64,000 nucleotides of DNA from Sitta carolinensis (lineage: Eukaryota; Chordata; Aves; Passeriformes; Sittidae): positions 6,275,501 through 6,339,500 of the forward strand of contig CM063290.1 of the NCBI GenBank assembly GCA_032173965.1, in the 5' to 3' direction. A program made the position numbers and the translations under genes. Positions 22,257-33,498 of this stretch are shown one piece after another. Numbering within the stretch: position 1 is the first letter of the stretch; each line of letters begins with the position of its first letter. The notes beneath the pieces are model-generated. The model was not told the DNA's origin. It saw only the letters and a list, made by a program, of their open reading frames with translations, and did no database searches.

Positions 22257-24559
22257 GTGAGAGACCCTCGTGCGACTGACGGAGGCACCCCAAGGCTGAT
22301 ATCTCAACAACGTCAATAATTTTTCTTAAATACACAGAGTCCATGTTGAGACTCACATTGTCTGAGCTGCTCCAGCCCAGAGAGGGAGGGGAGTGCGATA
22401 AAAGGCATCATCGGGCTTTGCCTTCCGTTCCTACACCAAAGATAGAGAGTATTATAAATTTAATAGATCTTCTTCATTATTCATAGCTTGCTTGTGGAAA
22501 AAAAAAAATCATAATAGCTTGGTGTGATATGTCAGGCATCTATAATTCATGGTGCTGAGATCACACAGCCACCATACAGTGGGAGTTCACAGAATGAGAT
22601 GTTTGTAATTAATCTGTGAAAAGAAAAACAAAGGCAATAAACTCAGAAGGACAATAAATGAGGGACAGATCCTTCCACCAGCACTGACGTGGGATAGTAC
22701 TCGGCTAGAAGTGTGAATATTCCTTGTCTAAAACCTGTAAAATTAGCCAGGAAGTGGCTAGGAGATTTACAGTAAATAGTTTATTCATCACTGGCTGGTT
22801 CAGTACAAGTTGGGAGGGCTGTGTTGCAGTCTGGGTAACAAGGTGCTGAAGGCAGCAGAGATGCCTGTGCTTAAGCTGAGCTTGGGTCAAAGGATGAAGG
22901 GACAAGAGCTCTCCAGCCGGGTCTTGGGGCTGTGCAGGTGCTGCAAGGCAGCACGGAGACCATTCAGTGGCAACCAGGGCACTCCCTGTGCCTCCCCCAT
23001 CCTGCAGGCTGGGAGATGCCGGCTCAGGGAAGGCTGGAAAGTTTGGGATGCCCTTGGAGCATTCGCATTTCAGCATTGATTTCGGCGGGACTGGGGCACG
23101 CGCTGAAGCACTTTGCTGAGCAGGGCGGTCTCCTGGAAGCGGAGCCCGTGCGAGGACCTGAAGAAATTGTGTTGCTCATGAGGATGCACTACAGTGATGG
23201 GATGAACTGAAGTCACTTCCTAATTGGAAACAGGGAGCTGGAGTTCTCCAGAACCCTTTTCCTCTCACTATTGTCTATTTTCATCCCCATGAAGCTAAAG
23301 CTGGTTACTGTACATCTTAAAAACTCCCTGTGGTTTCTCACAATAGGCTAACCATCTATGCTAGTTTTCAAATGATGCAGGGAGATCTTGTAAGACTGCA
23401 TGGCCAATCAAGGAGGAGGAGAAATTAATTTCTTCCAAAGAGGATGCTACAAGAAGAATGGAAAAATAAATCCTCGTACTTCTGGGGTTTGTCTATGGCT
23501 TTAACCAAAAAATGCTGGTGCCAGGTCCATCAGGCAAAGCCGTGTGTCACAATTAAACAGTTTTAAACTGAGATAAACAAGCCACAGGGTAGAGGGGCAT
23601 CATGGTGAGGCAGGAGTGACTCCAAGAGGAAGCCCAGGCATTGGTCCCAGGGCTATGTCATAGAGCCAGTGCACGGATGCTGGAGGCCAGAGGACTCATT
23701 GTTTTGTTTACTCATTCCTGACTCCCTCAGAAAATAATTGGTTTTCTTTGGTTTCTTGCTCGTTTGTTTGTTTGACTTTTTGCATTCTTTGGATTCAATT
23801 TCTCCTGCAATATGGCCTTAATTTACATTGAAAGGATGCATGTTTATGTATGCATGTTATTTATTTTAGGTTTTTGTTTTGTTTTTTTTTAAAATTCTCA
23901 TTACTCCTAGGCTTCTAGACTGTGAAAGGACAATGGCCACCTGGAGACGAGGAGCACCAGGTGTGTCCTAAATCTCCACTGCCTGTACAGCTCCTGTGCC
24001 AACCCCAACCTCTGCAGTCTGGATTTTTGCTGCTTTGGGGTATGTCTAGGGTGGGGCCTGTGGACTCCATATAGTGTTAACAGTAAAATCCACAAAATTC
24101 CCCTCTTCAGAGTCCCCATGGCACTGTCAGTGCAATCCCAGCCAGTCTGGGCTCTGCAAGTCTCAGCAATGCCCTCTGGTGACATGTCCCAAGACACCGC
24201 TGGCAGCACACAGGTCCTCTGCCAGCCAGCCCACAGCTGGTGGAAAAATCACCCAAGAGGGCACTTTTCCCACTGTATAGGTCCTCAGGGAACAGTAAAC
24301 AGAAACTGGGAATTTATCAGGTACTCCAGCTTCTCGTCTCAGCCTGATAATCACTTTCTGCTGCATGAGTCCCAGCTGAATCCTGGTGTTTTCAGCATCT
24401 GGGCAATAGCTTCAGGGAACAGCTGAGCATCCTATGCTCCCTGCTGGGGCTCTGAGCAATCAGGAAAAGGGCCCTGCAGCCCATGGATTAGGTGCCTTGG
24501 TGAGCTGATCCAGTTATAGTGCAGCAGGACATACTGAAATGAATGATTTTGACCTTAAC

Positions 24560-24720
24560 TGGCTCTAACATCACCATCCAAAATGTGTGTGATTGTGCTA
24601 ATCCGCCCCAAAGGAGCATTGCGAGGCTGGCTCATTGTTGTGGGTACGGCGCTGAGAGCTCCCGGCACAAAAGACATTGCAAGTGCGAAACATTTTCCTC
24701 TTATTTTATTGAGAGGAGCC
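24560..24720. promoter_or_regulatory. Candidate conserved non-coding block
   Basis: Non-repetitive sequence that keeps about seven CpGs in 100 bases (AATCCGCCCC, ATTGCGAGG, GGTACGGCGCTG, TCCCGGC, AGTGCGAAAC) and includes a SOX-type word (CTCATTGTTGTGGG). An open frame of 114 codons crosses it, but the peptide is not recognised. Coding or regulatory origin is not resolved. Confidence 0.22.
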
Positions 24721-26399
24721 TCCTGTGGCAGAAAGAGCAGACTGGTTACCTAAACTATATCCAGCCACGGGACAGGGCAGCGCTGCACTTGTCTCTGCTG
24801 TTGTTTCTCCTGGGGTGTTTGTGTGGGAATAGTCACAGTCTTCCTTCCTGTCTACAGCCCAGCAAACACAACACAAGCTTGGATTAAATTACCCCAAAAC
24901 ATCACATGTGAGCTTGCCCAGGATTTAGCAAGTGGGATCCACAGTGTCTGCATAGATCATATCTAACAGCGGATGGCAAGAAGTACAGAGCAGCAGGTAT
25001 GCTGCTCCAGTCCAAACCCAAGGAATCCCATCTGCACCCATCCACCTCGCTTCACAGCATGCACAGCCTCAAAATGTACCTTTAAGCTTTAGTGAAAGGA
25101 TATTCCAAGGCTTAGCCCTTAAAACTGTGGGAAAAGGCTACTCTTCCTCTGGGCTTCCTGGCATCTCTGCAGCCATGGTTGTCATCTTTATCCCCATCTT
25201 CCCCTCACCTCAATCCCAGTGGTAGGGGCGGTGCCTCATGGCTGCTTTGACATGGCAATATGTCTTGGAAGTTTTGGTGTGAGCTAGGACAGAAAATTCC
25301 CTTGGCTGCATCCAGGTGAGGGGAAAGACAACAGTTTCCAAAAACACGTTTTGAATGTTCACATTCCCCTTTAAAAATAAAGGAGCTAGGCAGGCAGAGA
25401 AAGCCAATCTGGGTGTATAAATAGCCAGTAAATGGCAGGGTGTTCACCCTTCCCACACTGGATTACCTAAGGCGTCGCATCGCCTGCTACAAGCTCGAGA
25501 TGAGGGAGCTGCCAGCAGAGCAGTGCCGTGCCTGATAACCGGAACAGCCCACAGGATTGCGAGCAGGCATTCATGCTCCAAACGTAAACAAGGCAGAGCC
25601 GCCTCCTCGCCGCTTCCAATGCAGCCACCGTGCATCCCAGGGGGCTGGAACAGCCCAGTGCCTGAGATTAGTCAGGGCAGAGCAAGGAACAGCAGGCATG
25701 TGGCAGAGGGGCGTTATGGAAACATAATACAGAAATAGTCCAAGCTTCCGTGTTTTCTCAGAGTCAGGTACACAGAAAGCACAGGGATCCTCTCCATACC
25801 CATCCAGCGCAGGAAAAGCCATGGCAGGGGGCTGTGAATCCTGGCTTGGCCTCCTGTAGGGGCACAGGATGCAGAGCTCACACTGTCCCTCACTTTTTGG
25901 GGCTCCTGGCACACATCTGCCCCCTGAGCTGAACTCTTCCCCCAGTGCCTGCCTTCCCAGCAGGATGCTGAGCTAGGAGAGAGCCAGCAAATCACCACAG
26001 TCAATACTGGCCATAATGGCACCTTCCACCCAGGGGTCTCAAGGCACTTGGCAAAACCCAGCCAACCACTGTGCCTTCTCTCTGCCCAGAGAGGCCAGTG
26101 AGCAGTAGTGAGCACTGTTACCTGTTGTGTAGTGGGCGAGCAAGACCCAAGATGGGCGACAACACCCGTGTGGTGACGCAGCCAAGACAGCAAACAGCAC
26201 AGCAGCCAAAGCCTCAGCAGCATCTGCTTATGATCACTGATCACTTTGAGCTGGCCTCTGCCTGCAGATCGGTTGCCAGCTTTTGATGCTGTGATACTCT
26301 AAATAGAAATCAGATGAAGTCAGGTAAACGGTTTTTTTTGTACCTGTCCCCTTCCTGCTTGGGACTCATATCCAAACTTCTCAGTTTAACCTTGTCTTT

Positions 26400-26760
26400 G
26401 TGGTCTGGTGAAATCAAAACGCTCGTGCGAACAGCCTGAAACGCTGGGGATTTTCAGCTCAGATCTGAACTTGAAGCTGTTCTCCCAGGCTGTGCAGTGC
26501 TTGCTATTTTTAGCTCCATGTCAAAAAGTTAAAGCAGCACATGGTAAGATGTTATGACTCTTAAAATTACTGTAAGAATGTTCCAGGGAATGGTACCAAT
26601 TCATCAAAAGTAAGTTCGTTGCGTGAGATAACTCGGCAACCTTTGATGCTGTACTGAGTTTGTGGGTCACTGGCTATTAGCGTTGCTGCAATTTGTTGAG
26701 CAATAACCCAGTGATTACGGAAAGGGAAGTAGCTATTAATATGGTAAAAGGCACACCTAA
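26400..26760. promoter_or_regulatory. Candidate conserved non-coding block
   Basis: An AT-leaning stretch without repeats that retains CpGs (AAAACGCTCGTGCGAACAGC, AAGTTCGTTGCGTGAGATAA, GTGATTACGGAAAGG) and contains TAGCTATTAATATGG. Composition is like vertebrate enhancers; no direct evidence of function. Confidence 0.22.
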
Positions 26761-29700
26761 GTGAGGATGTTTACTCCTGTAGGCTGAGGGGGGGAGGGCT
26801 AGACACCCTTCATGATGTTTCTATAGCTCTTTTTTTTTTTGATACTAAAGACCTTTTCTCCCTTCCCCAAGACCAGCAGAGAGTATTGCAGCTGGAAAAC
26901 AGGGCCCAGCATTTGAAGTGAAGGATGTGGAGGCAGACCCCAGGCAAAATGAGGCCCCTTCATTGGCCATGATGCCAAGGCAGCCTGCTCTCAACACACA
27001 CAGAGGCTGCAGGATGGCCTCTCCTTAACACCCACGTTGTGTGAGATCTGATCCTTGCTTCTAAAGCCCTCACAGGAGTGCCTTGTAAGAAGTCATCGGA
27101 GGTTTTGTGCCCCAGGGTGACAGTGGCCCCAGGAAGCTGAGGATGAGGGATCTCTGCCTGGGACCTTGTCTCACTCACCAGTCGTTTCCCCACTCAGGGA
27201 TGTCTGTAAGCCCTTCTTACATGCTTGATTATCACCAGTGGGGCTTCTGCAAGTCAGTTCAGCCTGGTTTTGACACTGGGGTACCCCAGGTTAGATCAGT
27301 GATGCTGCTGAGATGAGCAGGAGCATCTTGCACAGCAGGAAAGGGCAGGCAATTGTTCCCAACAGGAAAAAAAGAGAGGAAATTGTCCTATGGGGCAATG
27401 GATGGGAAGAGGAATCTAAGGCCAGAAGCATCTTCCACACGTAGTATGCACCAAACAGAAATGTGTACTCTGCAGCGAGATTCTCACCCATCCACACCTA
27501 TGGATGCTGAGCAAAGGTAACTGGCCGCATTCAGGTGGACTGCACTTTGTTTTGTTTCCTTTCTGCAGGAAGGTCTTCTGTTCCTCCTGTGAAAACTGCT
27601 GGAACGAGACCCAAAGTCTGCAGAGCATATGACCTGCTTGAAGAAGCACTGCAAAACACAAAGATCTGGATATGGGGGAAGAAGGCAGAGGGGCTTTTGT
27701 GGCTCAGCCACAACAGTGACAGGAAGGAAAGAGCCACGGCTCTTCCCAACGGAGGGACAGTGCAGGCATTTACTGTTGTGTGTTGCTCATAAACCCCACC
27801 AGTCTCAGTCTTGTTACAAAGGTCTAGCGTTACCAAACACTCCCTTATCAGCAGGGTGGGCAGATTCATAGTGCCACATACAGTTACAGCTTAATAATAA
27901 CAATAAGGATGGTTCTCAGGCATCCCAGCACACTACACCCACATCACCTTCTCGCCTTTGCTAAATTTGCTTCTGATTTACGGTTGCATAAACAAGGTGA
28001 AAATCAGTCACCTCAGTGTTTCAAAGAGAGAAAAAACAAGAGGGCAGTTTCCAAAAGTGGCCTGGGTTTCTCTCTGCCTGCATTCAGAAGCATCTCTTTT
28101 GGAGCTCCCATGGTTAAGTGATCTGTGAGTACAACTGTCCCCTCAGCTTTGTTGATAAATACTGAACTCCTGACATTCCACCTGAATGTGGAGTGTGAAG
28201 TTCTGTTGGTGTAAAGCTCCTCAGTTTATTTTGTGCTGTGTATTTGTTCAGGTTTCTGGGACTATTCCCTGCAGGACGACCCTCCTGCTCTTACTCTCAT
28301 CTCTCACAATACACTGCATGATTTCTTCAGTCCTTCACTCATCAGCACTTTTCTTCCAAGATGTTGAATCTCAGCCATATTCTTCAGGTTTAGTTCACAG
28401 GAGAGCTGAGCCCTCACGGATTGCTCCCAGCCAATCTCCTAATTAACCATCCTTGGCTATATTTTCACCTAGTTTGGCCACGTGCTCCTGAGAAACCCAC
28501 AGGGTTTGAGAGCCCGTGGCCTTCAGCATTAGAGCAGACACTGCATCTGCTTCTCCCATCCTCCTTGCAGGGCTTCCTTCACCTTCCGGGACTGACGTGG
28601 AGAAATCCAATTAAGCATTTAGAGCTCTGTAACCTCTTGGCATGTTTGTGGGGCAGCTTCCCACATCTGACCTACACAGAGAATGACTGGGCTGTGTTTT
28701 CTCTGTCACCTTGGCTTGACCCCCAGCCTACACACTCACCAGCAGACCTGTCCCACACCAGTAAAACAAGCCCCTTAGAGGCTTAGGGCAGGAGCCAGAG
28801 CTGCGTGGGCAGACATTAAGCAACTTGGGGCTCTCAGCAGCCTGAAATCAGCTCTATGTGCTTTATCTTTCTGTGAGAATGGGGCTTCAGATAGTCCCCA
28901 GCATTAGTGATAACTGGTGCTTGGTGCAGGCAGCCTGTTCTTTGGTGCTCCCACTGAGCCCACCCTGGGGAACATCCTGAATCCCATGATGGATTTGTTG
29001 GCTGAACTGCAAGTTACTCATGGAATGCCCCACTGAAGCTGCTAAGAGGAGGGGAAGGCAACAGTGGCCTGCCTTTGGGTTGCTGTTCTACCTCAGGATG
29101 CCTCTATTCTCCCTTGCTAGCATTAGTGAGGGGAGCTCTTCGTCCCCCAACAAGCAGTAGGGCTGGAGAAGGAAATCTAGATGTGCTGGTAAACATTTGA
29201 ATTCAGAAAATAAATCTATCCATCTCTGTAAGAAATGCTGCCCCCAAGAGAAATTTCTTATCCTAGGCAAGTCTAAGTGCACAGGCACCAGTGAATTCAC
29301 CACCAGCATTGATTATTTTGTTATAAATTGCTCACTTGCTTTTTTGCATTTGCTTCTGAACAAAAATGAAACAGTGGCTACTGAAAATAACAGCAGCTAA
29401 CACACAACCAAAAACCTGACTTGCATATGGAAACACTGGATTTTCCACAGGGGTTTTCCCACTCTTTAAGCTCCTTTAAACTTTAAAGTATGAGCTCCAT
29501 TAAGATTATAAAAATGTACTGCCTTAGCTGCTGGATTTTTTACTGTGCTGAAAGGAAGACAACTGCTCAGAGGCTGAGTGAGAAGAGCGATCTCAGTATT
29601 AACAAACAGTCCTGCACTTACATTGATGATTGATAGCAGATGAGGATGTAGATGGAGAAATCAGGGACTTTCCAAACTGTAAAACAGGGAAAGGAAACCA

Positions 29701-31545
29701 GTCTGCAACAGCAGGGCTACAGCTACAGGATACTTAGTAAAGCCTACTTAGTGCGCTGAAGTAATGTGTGTCTTCCTCCATGTTTTGGAGTAGTTGTTTA
29801 GTGGAAAATATTGCAAAGGATCATTTCCCAAGTCTTACACAAAGCAAATATCTCTCTACCTACATGGCAGTAGCTGGTATTCAGACACCACTAGCGATGA
29901 ATTTTTCTTCGTTTGAGACTCATTGGTTTCTTGAGGTCTTCTCTGGTCCAAAAAGGGAAATTTCTCTAGGAGACCATAATTTGGCTCATTAGTATATTTA
30001 ATTTTATTGTGCGCTAAGCTGATGGTAACTGGAAGAAAAGAAGTTATGTAAGATTGTGACTAACAGCAACCTTTGCACTTTGCTTTAGAGAAGCCAATCC
30101 AGGCCACTCTAATAGTTCAGAAAAGAAGCTCCCTCTGAGTCAGGACATTTTCCAGTTTGCTGTGCCAAGGCATCTTCCCCATGGATCAGCCATGTGCAAT
30201 GGCTTACAGCAGAACTGCTGTGGGGCTAGATTTACACCATCTCCTTCTGTTTGTAGGAGTGTTTGGTTCATCTTTGGAAATGCTGCCTCCTGGATGCCAT
30301 TAGAGGAATTCTGCTCACAACGGCCAGCTCCATGGTTCCTCCTATCCTTTGGTTTTCTGGGTGGCATCAAATGGCAGGAGTGACTTTATGATTGCCTGTA
30401 TTTGTACAGGCAAATGTAAGGGTGGGCAGGGAGATAGGGAAAACCCTGTGTCTCATTCTGTAGTGAGGAGGAAAACAACTCCATGGAAAAGAAGAAAGTA
30501 GGAGAAAAAAAGGGAAATATTTCCTTTGTCCCTAAGGCACAGTCAAGAAAAGGCATCATCATTTTGCTCAGACACTGGTATAACCTCATGTTTCCCACAA
30601 AACATATTTCCCCGAGATCAGTTTGCACATATCAGGTTTTGCCCATGAATACTCATGAGACACAAATCAGTCCTTTAATCCATGATTAGAATGTCACCCC
30701 ACGCTCTGTGGTTGCATCATGATTCGGTGTTACTGTTGAATGGATGCTGTGCTATTTAATTGTTTTTTGCTTTGTGATCTGTTCACTCTGTTAATATTTA
30801 ATTCTCTTTTTCCATCCCTCTTTTCTACCCCCAAAAGGCCTGAAGAATAGGAAAACATATTTCATTTTCTCTGGCTTCATGTGCTATTGTAAGAAAATAC
30901 CTATTCATGATCTCCTGTAGGTGATAATGATGATATACAGTCATAATGCTGGAATTCTTAAGTGGTTGCCAATGCTGCTTTATAGCTGAGAAAAGAAAAA
31001 AAAAAATTGACCTGATTTGAAATGAAGCAGGTTAGTATGCAGGTTAGTGTGTTATATTTGCCTTTTCCAGTGGTTTGGGTAATGAACAAATTGTCATCTT
31101 GGCATATCCTCTGCCAGATTCTGATCTGAGAGCTGCACATGAGCCTGAGTGACAGCAAACCACATGCTGCCCGGTGCCTTGTGTGCTTTGCAGGGCTGAA
31201 TTCATGAGGACAAATTAGATCTTTGATTTATCCTTTAAACAAAAAGAAAGGAAAACAGTAACATTAATTTAAATGAGCTCAAGCTGAATTGCATTTTTTG
31301 TAGTGATCAATATTCTGGGCATTGTAAGCAGCAGTTTTACATAATAAATAGCTGCATTATGTAATGCTAGTTAAATTTAGAAATGGTTATTTTATTACCT
31401 TTAGCACACATAAAATAGAGAGTGATAGAGCTGGAGCCTGGGAGCTGTCTGAGGATGCAGAGAACAGCTGGGCCTGGCTGTGTGCAGCGAAAGTAAACCC
31501 CATAAAGCCACACAGCTCAGGCTCTGGGTCAACGTCAAGCATTTC

Positions 31546-31567
31546 GGGGGGGCGGGGTGGCAGGGGC
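31546..31567 (+). other. G-quadruplex-capable G-run
   Basis: G7-C-G4-TGGCA-G4 fits the four-run G3+N1-7 pattern if the first seven Gs supply two runs. It overlaps a GC-box-like GGGGCGGGG. Structure potential only. Confidence 0.5.
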
Positions 31568-31885
31568 AGGCCCTGCTCAGAAACACGGCACACCCAGGAG
31601 CAAAACATCTCTGCACAATAAAGATGGAAGATTTATTATGAAGGAATGAAATGTGCCACTTTTGTTCTCCCTGGTGTCCCCATAAAGCCTTTGTTTGACA
31701 GGCTCGTTTGGGCTCTGGGTAGCTACAGTCCCTTCCATGAGGCTGCTGGCTGCTTTGAGACCAGTTGTGTGCAGACTACAGATCAATTATCTCTCTGCTA
31801 GGGATAAACAGCGTTTCCCTTTTTCCTGTTCAGTAGCATTTGCTATTATCCCAGAGCATAGGAGCCCTTTCTTTTCCTTCCCAGC

Positions 31886-31911
31886 CACACACACACATGC
31901 ATGCACACACA
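31886..31911. repeat. Interrupted (CA)n microsatellite
   Basis: About six CA units, then ATGCATG, then about four more CA units. Confidence 0.85.
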
Positions 31912-33387
31912 TTCACGTCCTGGTTACTGGAGGGAGGGAGCAAAAGAATTCAAGTTTGTTGCATTAATCTTCATATCCTGATCCTCTTGCAGCCTGCTGC
32001 TGCCCATTCACAACAGGCTGGAGGGAAGAACCCTTTTGTTATAATTATGAGACATCTCAATCCAATAAATGCCCTGAAATGAGAGCCTCTGGAAATGGGA
32101 GTTTGGAAAATTACAGCTGAAGAAGGAAAGTCCCGTTGTGAAATCTTTAGCTAAGCAGGAACACTCTTGTTTGGCTGTTTCATAACACACAGGGAGCTCC
32201 AGTGTGGGAAACGAGGGGACTTTAATTAGTACATCAGAGCTGAGATGTTCCTTCTGCTTACTGGGGCTGGCACCCATTTATCAGGGGCGGGGGCACTCTC
32301 AGGGAGGGCTGGATCTGGAGCCAAACTGCTGATGGAATTAAGTGCTCTCTGCACTGCTCTCTGCATTGCAATTAGAGAGCTGTGAACTAAAAGTTAATCT
32401 AAAGCACTGTCAAACTTAAGTAAAATTCAGATCTAGGGCATAGTTCTACAAGGAAAGCCTGTAGGTTCATAATGGACTGAACCAAAATCCTTTCAAAGGA
32501 TTTTGAAGAGCATCTGGAGATGCTTTTAAAAACATACAGATTTTGACAGATATCAGGTATATCTCTAATAATCACATGTACTCGATTTTTATCAATTACT
32601 GTTCGCGGCTTTAGTATAAACAAGAGTCCTGCCCAGCTTCTGTTGTGTATGGAAGTTTCCAGACTACTGATTAGCACGTAGCCACTTCAGAGAAACCATT
32701 AAAGGTTATGTAGCTGAGCTGGTATGAGAGACAAGGAGTTAAAGCTAAATCCCGTTTGGAAGTAAACTTTTCGAAAGCAGTGAATTTTCTCAAAGGCTGA
32801 CTGCTCTTGATTTGTGAGGATGTTTCCAGTCCTGATTTCAATTAAAGAGAAATCCTCAGGCATTTCTGCAGTTTGGCGGTGTCCTTTATTCCACATGGTT
32901 ATATATTGAGTAATAAACAAAACAAACAAAGACTGTATTCTGCACTGAACTGCATACATCCTGTGCAATCTCAGGGAAATCAATAGGTCAAGGTCTGGCC
33001 TTGGATTGCTGCAGTATTGGTTGTCAATAATTCCCCCAGCTTTAGTGGAGTTTACATTGTAAGTGAAAAATGAATGTAGAGATGCAAAGCTGTCTGTATA
33101 CTCCCCTAAAAAAAAAGAGAAAAAAAATAATACTGTAGACTACACTCCTTTATACAGAAGCAGAAATAAATAGGTAGCCAACACTGTAAACTCTGATTTA
33201 TTTGCTAGGCCTCCTGAAATCATGAGAGTACATTTTGAGGAAAGCATTCATCCAAGCTTTGGGAACTCTTTCTTTGCTTTTGTTGTTGCATCCCTAGCTC
33301 CCCACTCTCACTGGGGTCTACAGTTCACAAGGACCAAGACCTTGTTTGTACAGCATGTAACAGCACAACACTAAGTGGGTCTTTAAA
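31912..33387. other. Unique non-coding sequence
   Basis: No gene recognised. It contains an 11-base inverted repeat at 32483-32505 (separate entry), a small GCTCTCTGCA(C/T)T duplication at about 32344-32370, and A-rich patches near 33107-33130. Confidence 0.6.
32483..32505. repeat. Near-perfect palindrome (11-bp arms, 1-nt centre)
   Basis: CAAAATCCTTT at 32483-32493 and its exact reverse complement AAAGGATTTTG at 32495-32505 are separated by one C. Could be a hairpin or a dimeric binding site; function unknown. Confidence 0.85.
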
Positions 33388-33498
33388 TAGTAATGATGAT
33401 GCTGGCAATAAGAGTAGTAGTAGTAATAACAATAACAGTAATAATAATTAAAATATTAATAATTAATAATTATTAATTAATAGTTATAAATTATTGTT
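33388..33498. repeat. AT-rich trinucleotide-like low-complexity tract
   Basis: Degenerate TAG/TAA/AAT units (GTAGTAGTAGTAATAACAAT, CAGTAATAATAATTAAAATA) run into ATTAATAATTAATAATTATT. It is an eroded (TAA)n microsatellite with some self-complementarity. Confidence 0.85.

Larger units (their letters stand above)
20930..22290. promoter_or_regulatory. CpG island, likely gene promoter
   Basis: Dense undepleted CpGs run for about 1.3 kb, with the densest part at about 21.46-22.02 kb; the rest of the window is CpG-poor. Runs such as GCGCGCGCGG and GGCGCCGCCGGGCGCGG are typical of vertebrate housekeeping or developmental promoters, which usually overlap a first exon. The island holds a CRE, GC boxes on both strands, YY1-type sites and an E2F-like word (TTTCGCGG at about 21555), but no obvious TATA box in its core. 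No coding first exon is recognisable. It could serve a plus-strand transcript, a minus-strand transcript or both. Confidence 0.85.
22291..31545. other. Long unique non-coding stretch
   Basis: About 9 kb with no recognised gene, CR1 copy or long tandem repeat. The first 250 bases are AT-rich (ATTATAAATTTAATAGATC) with a TATA-like GATAAAAGG at about 22398. Short T/A runs occur at 22498, 23886 and 26829. CpG-retaining blocks at 24590-24700 and 26400-26760 are candidate regulatory elements (listed). The 176-codon minus-strand frame at 25.7-26.2 kb shows no known domain. Confidence 0.6.

Noticed and set aside
22398..22408. TATA box (GATAAAAGG) for a transcript right of the island
   Set aside because: An isolated match outside the CpG-rich core with no initiator or downstream exon support.
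24543..24887. 114-codon plus-strand frame over a CpG-retaining block
   Set aside because: Peptide not recognised and no splice or promoter evidence; kept only as a candidate conserved non-coding block.
25714..26244. 176-codon minus-strand open frame
   Set aside because: The cysteine/tryptophan-rich translation looks like random sequence; no family motif or splice context.
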